From JBDHDH01 sp039591615 (GTDB lineage Bacteria > Gemmatimonadota > Gemmatimonadetes > Gemmatimonadales > GWC2-71-9), in NCBI GenBank assembly GCA_039591615.1, contig JBDHDH010000174.1:1-10258 (forward strand): DNA of 10,258 bases, written 5' to 3'. The position numbers and the translations under genes were made by a program. The notes under the pieces were generated by a model. The model did no database searches. It was not told the origin of the DNA and worked only from the letters and a program-made list of their open reading frames with translations. Positions 6,890 through 10,258 of this stretch are shown here, piece after piece; within the stretch, counting starts at the first letter, position 1; every line of letters begins with the position of its first letter.

Positions 6890-7429
6890 ATGAGAGCCAA
6901 CGTGTTCGCCGGTCGCCCCAATCGGAACCGCCTCCTCGCCGTTACGGCATTCGTGGCCTCGGCGTGCGCCTCCTCCCACAATCCCGACGATGTGAGCGCT
7001 ACCATCCCTGAGGCAAGCATCTATGCCGAACCGGCTGGAATAGTGCGAGACCTGGGGTACAGCATCATCTACGTCGATACGAACATCGGCACCTTCGAGG
7101 CGCTCCGTTGGCGCGGCCGGAGGTCGTCGCCGCAAAGCGGCACGACGGTTGGGCGAGCGGACTATCTCGTCGTCGACGTCTACGAGGACGCGCCCAGCGG
7201 ACGGCTGGTGGTGAGCGTGGTTGCACAAACCGTGACGGTTTCCCGCTCGCTTCAGGAGTTTCGCCCGTATTCAATACGCGCGACGGGCCGACCTTCCGGC
7301 ACGGTTCGCCAGGACGCTCACAAGCTGCTCCAAGCTCTCGGCTGCGAACGAATCCAGTCCCGGGAACGGCGGGCAGGCGTCTGGGGCCCGCGCGTGGATC
7401 TCTCTTGCGATGATACAACCGATGCCTGA
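6890..7429 (+). CDS. Lipoprotein of unknown function
   Basis: The 179-residue product from ATG 6890 has a basic N-region (RPNRNR), a hydrophobic core (LLAVTAFVASAC) and a lipidation cysteine at 26. The in-frame ATG at 6836 would add 18 polar residues and is less likely. The mature part starts EASIYAEPAG and contains alternating beta strands (SIIYVDTNIGTFEAL, ADYLVVDVYED, RLVVSVVAQTVTVS) and a late helix (TVRQDAHKLLQALGCERI). The strand-strand-helix pattern with two late cysteines (152 and 173) suggests a small alpha/beta domain, but no family is recognised. Its last 20 bases overlap the ATG of the downstream hydrolase gene, so the two are likely co-translated. Confidence 0.78.
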   Translation: MRANVFAGRPNRNRLLAVTAFVASACASSHNPDDVSATIPEASIYAEPAGIVRDLGYSIIYVDTNIGTFEALRWRGRRSSPQSGTTVGRADYLVVDVYEDAPSGRLVVSVVAQTVTVSRSLQEFRPYSIRATGRPSGTVRQDAHKLLQALGCERIQSRERRAGVWGPRVDLSCDDTTDA

Positions 7430-8357
7430 GCCAATCCGCACACGACGCTCTCATCTCCCCACGATCACGCTGGCCCTCGTGGCGACACTTGCCTGCGGAG
7501 ACGAGCCGAGCGGCCCGCAATACGGAGGTGGTGACCTTCAGCTCGAGCTCGAGTCCGGCGGCCTGAACCGGCGTTACATCGTTCACGTCCCGGCTTCGGC
7601 CGCCCCCGAAACCGCAGCTCCGATGTTGCTCGCGTATCACGGCGTGGGCCAGACAGCCGGACAGCTCCGCGACTTCACCGAGCTAAACGCATATGCCGAG
7701 CAGGCGGGAATGATTGTGGTGTACCCCGAGGCCCACAAGCGCCTGGAATCGTCCTGGGCCGTGACCGAGACGCTCGCACGCTTCGAGGACGTGGATGACG
7801 TTGAGTTCACGGTTGACCTGATCGACAACATTGCATCACACCTCAACATTGATCCGGCGCGGGTCTATGCCACCGGCCTCTCCAATGGGGCGCTCTTCAC
7901 ACACAGGCTAGGCTGCGAGTTGGCCGATCGCATCCGGGCCATCGCGAGCGTGGCCGCCACGATGATCGGCGAGGTCGCGACCTCGTGCCGCCCCACTCGA
8001 GGCATATCGGCTCTCCTCTTTCATGGAACGGAAGACGCATTCTTTCCCTGGGGTGGCTCCCCCGTGGAAGACCTGATCTCGGCGGAGGACACCTTCGACC
8101 GCTGGGCGTTCGTCAATGGGTGTTCGGGCGATGCGGAGATCGTTGCGTTGCCCGACGCCGCCGCCGACGGCACTACGGTCGAGCGTCGCTCGTTCACCGA
8201 CTGCGAGGACGGCTCCGACGTGATCTTCTACGTCGTGACCGGGGGCGGCCACACGTGGCCCGGCTCGCAGCAGCAGTTTTCGGAGTCGGTGGCGGGGCGA
8301 ACGAGCCAAGAGTTCGTCGCCAGTCAACTCATCGTCGAATTCTTATCATCGCAGTAG
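7410..8357 (+). CDS. PHB-depolymerase / LpqC-type alpha/beta-hydrolase lipoprotein
   Basis: The 315-residue protein has a lipoprotein signal (TITLALVATLAC, Cys29) and an esterase fold. Catalytic pieces are in the order typical of the PHB depolymerase / feruloyl-esterase-like (LpqC) family. The HGVGQTAGQ oxyanion region is near 77. The nucleophile is Ser158 in G-L-S-N-G, the acid Asp209 in HGTED, and the histidine His281 in GGGHTWPG. The GLSNG and GGGHTWPG motifs together are characteristic of this family. Four cysteines after the signal (168, 193, 238, 265) suit the disulfides seen in exported members. The likely role is hydrolysis of an ester polymer or a feruloyl/acyl ester outside the cytoplasm while anchored to a membrane; the substrate cannot be read from sequence. 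The start is ATG 7410 or ATG 7422; neither has a clear ribosome site. Confidence 0.9.
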   Translation: MIQPMPEPIRTRRSHLPTITLALVATLACGDEPSGPQYGGGDLQLELESGGLNRRYIVHVPASAAPETAAPMLLAYHGVGQTAGQLRDFTELNAYAEQAGMIVVYPEAHKRLESSWAVTETLARFEDVDDVEFTVDLIDNIASHLNIDPARVYATGLSNGALFTHRLGCELADRIRAIASVAATMIGEVATSCRPTRGISALLFHGTEDAFFPWGGSPVEDLISAEDTFDRWAFVNGCSGDAEIVALPDAAADGTTVERRSFTDCEDGSDVIFYVVTGGGHTWPGSQQQFSESVAGRTSQEFVASQLIVEFLSSQ

Positions 8358-8408
8358 GGACGGGGCAGGGCCGTGGCGCTGCTCATGGGCGGACGCACGG
8401 GAGCTGGT

Positions 8409-8414
8409 TATCTT
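8409..8414 (+). promoter_or_regulatory. Possible -10 element for the tRNA gene
   Basis: TATCTT lies 12 bases before the mature tRNA 5' end, and a start site near 8421 would suit it. No convincing -35 box is found about 17 bases upstream. Confidence 0.22.
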
Positions 8415-8426
8415 GCATGCCATCCA

Positions 8427-8500
8427 CGGGGCGTGGCGCAGGCCGGTAGCGCGCCTGGTTTGGGACCAGGAGGTCGCCGGTTCAAATCCGGCCGCCCCGA
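8427..8500 (+). tRNA. tRNA-Pro (anticodon UGG)
   Basis: The 74-base gene folds completely. The acceptor stem pairs 8427-8433 (CGGGGCG) with 8493-8499 (CGCCCCG). The D-stem is GCGC (8436-8439) with GCGC (8449-8452). The anticodon stem is CCTGG (8454-8458) with CCAGG (8466-8470), and anticodon TGG is at 8461-8463. The T-stem is GCCGG with CCGGC around TTCAAAT. The discriminator base is A8500. CCA is not encoded (TTA follows). The cytosine first base paired to G is normal for tRNA-Pro. Phage-type genes start shortly downstream, so its 3' end is a likely attachment site. Confidence 0.97.
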
Positions 8501-8731
8501 TTAGACTTAGCTCTCCGTAGCAGCCCGACTGTCCGAACTTCTGTCCGAACTTTGGCGGGGTGCGTGTCCTGCGCGCCCCGTTCCCACTTCATGACCGCGA
8601 GTAGAACGTCGTCCGTGGGGGCGCAACAGACCCCCGGTCGGTGTGGAGCGTTCGCTCCGGGCTCGAGGGCCGGCGCCGCGTCCGGTGTGGGATGGCGACG
8701 CAAACTGAGATGTTGAAGGAGGTATGCTGAA
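8501..8731. other. Region after tRNA-Pro without a convincing gene
   Basis: This stretch holds a 12-bp tandem repeat near its start and several short frames that I do not trust. One is a 41-codon plus-strand frame at 8591-8716, rich in Gly, Ala, Ser and Arg. Another is a minus-strand frame ending at 8482 inside the tRNA T-loop. AAGGAGG at 8716-8722 is a strong ribosome site for the small frame starting at 8732. Confidence 0.5.
8529..8552. repeat. 12-bp perfect tandem duplication
   Basis: CTGTCCGAACTT occurs twice back to back (8529-8540 and 8541-8552), 28 bases after the tRNA. It could be an integrase arm-type site, a replication slip, or part of an eroded coding frame on the minus strand. 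Confidence 0.8.
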
Positions 8732-8797
8732 ATGGCCGCTGGTTCTGGGCCCGCTGCATCGACGGGGTATGTCACCCAGGCGCTCACCGTCTACTAG
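8732..8797 (+). CDS. Very small phage-region ORF, 21 residues
   Basis: ATG 8732 follows AAGGAGG (8716-8722) at 9 bases, the best-spaced ribosome site in this part of the element. The product, MAAGSGPAASTGYVTQALTV plus Tyr, has no recognisable family. The overlapping ATG at 8724 is too close to the ribosome site to be the start. The broken frame at 8807 begins 9 bases after this stop, which is typical of packed phage genes. It may be a real small gene or a leader peptide. Confidence 0.38.
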   Translation: MAAGSGPAASTGYVTQALTVY

Positions 8798-8806
8798 GGG
8801 CCTGAC

Positions 8807-9030
8807 ATGGGTCTATTTCAGCTGTTCACTCCGACGGCATTGGTCACTCCTGCGGAACGGACACCGCGATTTCTATCTACCCCGAGCACCGCATTCGCTT
8901 CACCGCCGAAGCGCAAGCTCGCCGGTTCGTCCGCTTCGCCAACAAAGCCTTAGAGAACGGCGTGATCGTGACGGACGCCGGGGAGATTGTGTGACCTGCA
9001 TCGGAAGAGACGGAAGATGAACAGGGGTAA
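8807..9030 (+). pseudogene. Small phage gene with a frame change and an in-frame TGA
   Basis: ATG 8807 opens with MGLF. The coding signal then moves to the -1 frame (8806-8994), which has strong third-position G/C. It encodes SISAVHSDGIGHSCG, then TAISIYPEHRIRFTAEA and RRFVRFANKALENGVIVTDA up to TGA 8992-8994. The same frame continues with an acidic tail PASEETEDEQG to TAA 9028-9030. The -1 frame has no ATG, GTG or TTG between its upstream stop (8803) and the clearly coding part. It therefore needs either ATG 8807 plus a one-base change near the TTT at 8816-8818, or a rare ATT start. The TGA could come from CGA. Repaired, it would be a protein of about 73 residues with an acidic C-terminus. 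The family is unknown, but the size, the MGLF start and the place beside the terminase suit a small phage structural or accessory protein. Decay and sequencing error are both possible. Confidence 0.42.
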
Positions 9031-9086
9031 GGGGGTCGCGCTCTCTACGGCTGCTGTCCTAGGAACCGAGCCGACCCCTGCTTTTT
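9031..9086 (+). terminator. Candidate rho-independent terminator
   Basis: GGGGTCG (9032-9038) pairs with CGACCCC (9072-9078). Three more pairs (CTC 9041-9043 with GAG 9068-9070) lie across a small internal loop. A TTTTT run follows at 9082-9086, after TGC. The loop is long (about 24 bases), which weakens the call. It directly follows the broken small gene and precedes the terminase gene. Confidence 0.42.
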
Positions 9087-9175
9087 CTGGGCTTCACCCC
9101 GGTTGAAACAAGAATTGCTCGGGATGACCTGAGGATGGGAACGAAACGACGGCAGAAGGAGAGCCCCCGAAGCAC

Positions 9176-9484
9176 TTGAGCGCTGAGGCGCGGCAGTGGT
9201 GGGCGAACGTGGTGGAGGCGTTTGAGCTCGAGCCGCACCACCTGAAAGTCCTGCGTCTCGCTTGCGAGGCCTGGGATCGGGCGCAGGAGGCGCGCAAGGC
9301 GCTCACCAAACACGGCACGACGTTTATCGATCGCTTCGAGCAGCCGCGGGTGCGCCCAGAGGTGGCGATTGAGCGCGCCGCGTGGATCGCTTTCGCTCGA
9401 CTCGTGCGCGAGCTGGGGCTTGATGCCGCGCCCGATGATTCCCGACCGCCGGGCCTATCGAACCGGTACCGATGGAGGAGGTGA
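9176..9484 (+). CDS. P27-family phage terminase small subunit
   Basis: From TTG 9176 the 102-residue product reads SAEARQWWANVVEAFELEPH, then AWDRAQEARKALTKHG, FIDRFEQPRVRPEVAIERA and AFARLVRELGLDAAPDD. This is the conserved core of P27-type terminase small subunits, which recognise phage DNA for packaging and load the large subunit. The open frame extends upstream to 9128 (GEPPKH just before the TTG) without any ATG or GTG. ATG 9135 in another frame encodes MGTKRRQKES, a basic start typical of these proteins. It would join perfectly as MGTKRRQKES-PPKHLSAEA if the CCCCC run at 9164-9168 had one more C. The natural gene is therefore probably 9135-9484 with a one-base loss, real or technical. 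The large subunit does not follow directly. Confidence 0.85.
   Translation: MSAEARQWWANVVEAFELEPHHLKVLRLACEAWDRAQEARKALTKHGTTFIDRFEQPRVRPEVAIERAAWIAFARLVRELGLDAAPDDSRPPGLSNRYRWRR
9474..9481 (+). promoter_or_regulatory. Strong Shine-Dalgarno deciding the start at 9490
   Basis: GGAGGAGG lies 8 bases ahead of ATG 9490. The earlier in-frame ATG at 9472 overlaps this site and so is unlikely to be the start. The site overlaps the last codons of the terminase gene. Confidence 0.7.
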
Positions 9485-9489
9485 ACACG

Positions 9490-9927
9490 ATGCCGCCGCG
9501 ACGAAAGACTGTGACACGCCGCCGCTTTGAGGTGACGCCAGAGGTGCGGCGACTACGGACGGTGGCGGGATGGGAAAAGTACTGGGGCGGTCGGGCTGCG
9601 GGACGCCAGGCGTGGGAAGCCCTCGGGCATCGGCTCGTGCGCTCGGGGCCGTTCCGTCCCGCGATGTGGTGGGCCTACACGCCACGAGTGCCGAAGGCGT
9701 TGCGCCAGGAGGTCAAGAGGCCGGACCCGCGGTGGGTGCTGTTTGGCGGACCGGCGCGACCGACCTACTACGACCAGAAGCGGGCGTATAGAGCCCAGCG
9801 GCTCGCCCGGCTGAAGTGGCTGCTCGAATCCGGCCACCTCGAGCCGGACGAACTCGAGCGGGCGCAGAGCCATGTGTCGGGGATCCTGCGCGACGCGCCC
9901 GAGATGGAGACGCTATCAGTGACCTAA
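9490..9927 (+). CDS. Uncharacterised basic, aromatic-rich phage protein
   Basis: The 145-residue product starts 5 bases after the terminase small subunit stop, behind a strong ribosome site, so the two form one transcription unit. It has a very basic N-terminus (PPRRKTVTRRRFEVTPEVRR) and a central aromatic patch (GWEKYWGGRAAGRQAWEAL, then RPAMWWAYTPR). A charged helical C-terminal part follows (KRAYRAQRLARLKWLLESG, LEPDELERAQSHVSGIL). The 'RP-x-x-W-W...L-x-x-G-x-L-x-x-E-E' arrangement recalls small proteins I associate with phage packaging genes whose function is unknown. It might bind nucleic acid or help packaging. It has no visible nuclease motif, no membrane segment and no signal peptide. 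Confidence 0.75.
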   Translation: MPPRRKTVTRRRFEVTPEVRRLRTVAGWEKYWGGRAAGRQAWEALGHRLVRSGPFRPAMWWAYTPRVPKALRQEVKRPDPRWVLFGGPARPTYYDQKRAYRAQRLARLKWLLESGHLEPDELERAQSHVSGILRDAPEMETLSVT

Positions 9928-9948
9928 GCAGAGAAGGGGGACGTTGCG

Positions 9949-10258
9949 ATGAAGCACCAAGACGAAATCAGCGTGGCCCTCGCCGCCTACGAGGCGGCGA
10001 AGCAGAAGGACAACGAACTGCGCGAGCGGCTCCAGGCGCTGGAGCGACAGCACGACGCGCTCCAGCGCGCCGGCAATGTCAGCGCTGGCGAGGCGCGAGC
10101 GCGATTGACCGCCCAAGCGACCGCGGTGTTGGAGGAGGATGACGCTCCAGCGTCGGGGGATCGGCTCGGCGCGATCACGGCGAACCGGGAAGAGCGGCGT
10201 GTGCTCCGTGTGGCGCTCCCGCTGTCCGAACGGCGCGTGCAGCAACGGCGCCAGGCGT
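9949..10258 (+). CDS. Start of a coiled-coil-rich phage-region protein, truncated by the window end
   Basis: ATG 9949 begins 21 bases after the previous stop, with a purine-rich GAAGGGGG site upstream. The frame stays open to the window edge (103 codons seen). Residues 4-40 form a charged amphipathic helix (EISVALAAYEAAKQKDNEL, RERLQALERQHDALQRAG) of coiled-coil type. A second helix with an acidic end (ARARLTAQATAVLEEDDA) and an Arg/Gln-rich part (EERRVLRVALPLSERRV) follow. No family is recognised. It could be a scaffold-like or DNA-associated phage protein, but this is a guess. Confidence 0.7.
   Translation, partial: MKHQDEISVALAAYEAAKQKDNELRERLQALERQHDALQRAGNVSAGEARARLTAQATAVLEEDDAPASGDRLGAITANREERRVLRVALPLSERRVQQRRQA

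Larger units (their letters stand above)
8501..10258. mobile_element. Candidate left part of a prophage or phage-derived island beside tRNA-Pro
   Basis: Content changes sharply after the tRNA: secreted host-type proteins give way to tiny frames, a terminase small subunit and two uncharacterised phage-style genes. Prophages commonly integrate at the 3' end of tRNA genes, so the boundary at 8500 is plausible. No integrase, second att copy or right end lies in the window, so the limits are inferred and the element continues past 10258. Confidence 0.55.

Noticed and set aside
7065..7640. 191-codon minus-strand frame across two lipoprotein genes
   Set aside because: It is Arg/Pro-rich shadow sequence spanning the junction of two well-supported plus-strand genes.
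8591..8716. 41-codon plus-strand frame in the gap after the tRNA
   Set aside because: The composition is Gly/Ala/Ser/Arg as expected from random high-GC DNA, and there is no ribosome site.
9017..9106. 29-codon frame MNRGKGVALSTAAVLGTEPT...
   Set aside because: It overlaps the terminator hairpin and the acidic tail of the broken gene, has no good ribosome site and no recognisable content.

Overview
The window looks like a piece of a high-GC chromosome from a Gemmatimonadota-type bacterium, probably an uncultivated soil or sediment lineage. This rests on protein style and is an inference. There are many short secreted lipoproteins, an RCC1-repeat lipoprotein, a CRTAC1-like FG-GAP/UnbV protein, and barrel-less 'carboxypeptidase regulatory-like + TonB plug' proteins. 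There is also a 'CYRYVP'-type lipoprotein of a kind I associate with that phylum.

Positions 1-8357 hold an envelope/export-oriented cluster. All genes are on the + strand except one. In order they are: a lipoprotein cut by an in-frame amber codon (2-430); a seven-unit RCC1 lipoprotein (438-1601); a secreted CRTAC1-type seven-motif propeller (1830-3434) with an ATGA-overlapping unknown secreted partner (3431-4009); a convergent minus-strand glycine-zipper-like exported protein (4577-4056); a barrel-less plug protein (4766-5791); a frameshifted small lipoprotein (5887-6218); a second, lipid-anchored plug-like protein (6298-6702); an unknown lipoprotein (6890-7429); and an overlapping PHB-depolymerase-type alpha/beta-hydrolase lipoprotein (7410-8357). 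Almost every product carries a signal peptide, so the region encodes cell-surface functions. No single pathway is evident.

At 8427-8500 there is a complete tRNA-Pro(UGG). Everything after it looks phage-derived: very small or broken reading frames (8501-9030), a hairpin-plus-T-tract terminator (9031-9086), a P27-family terminase small subunit (9176-9484), an unknown basic/aromatic protein with a strong Shine-Dalgarno sequence (9490-9927), and the start of a coiled-coil-rich protein that runs off the window (9949 onward). The tRNA is a plausible attachment site and left boundary of a prophage or phage-derived island. No integrase or second att copy is visible here, so the boundary is inferred.

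A recurring feature is reading-frame damage in otherwise convincing genes: TAG at 128, a frame change near 6110, frame changes near 8818 and 9164, and TGA at 8992. These are either real decay of accessory DNA or consensus errors in the assembly. Raw reads would tell them apart. I did not find a clearly new defence or mobile system. The most open questions are the barrel-less plug proteins, the coupled CRTAC1 partner, and the uncharacterised phage genes beside the terminase small subunit.
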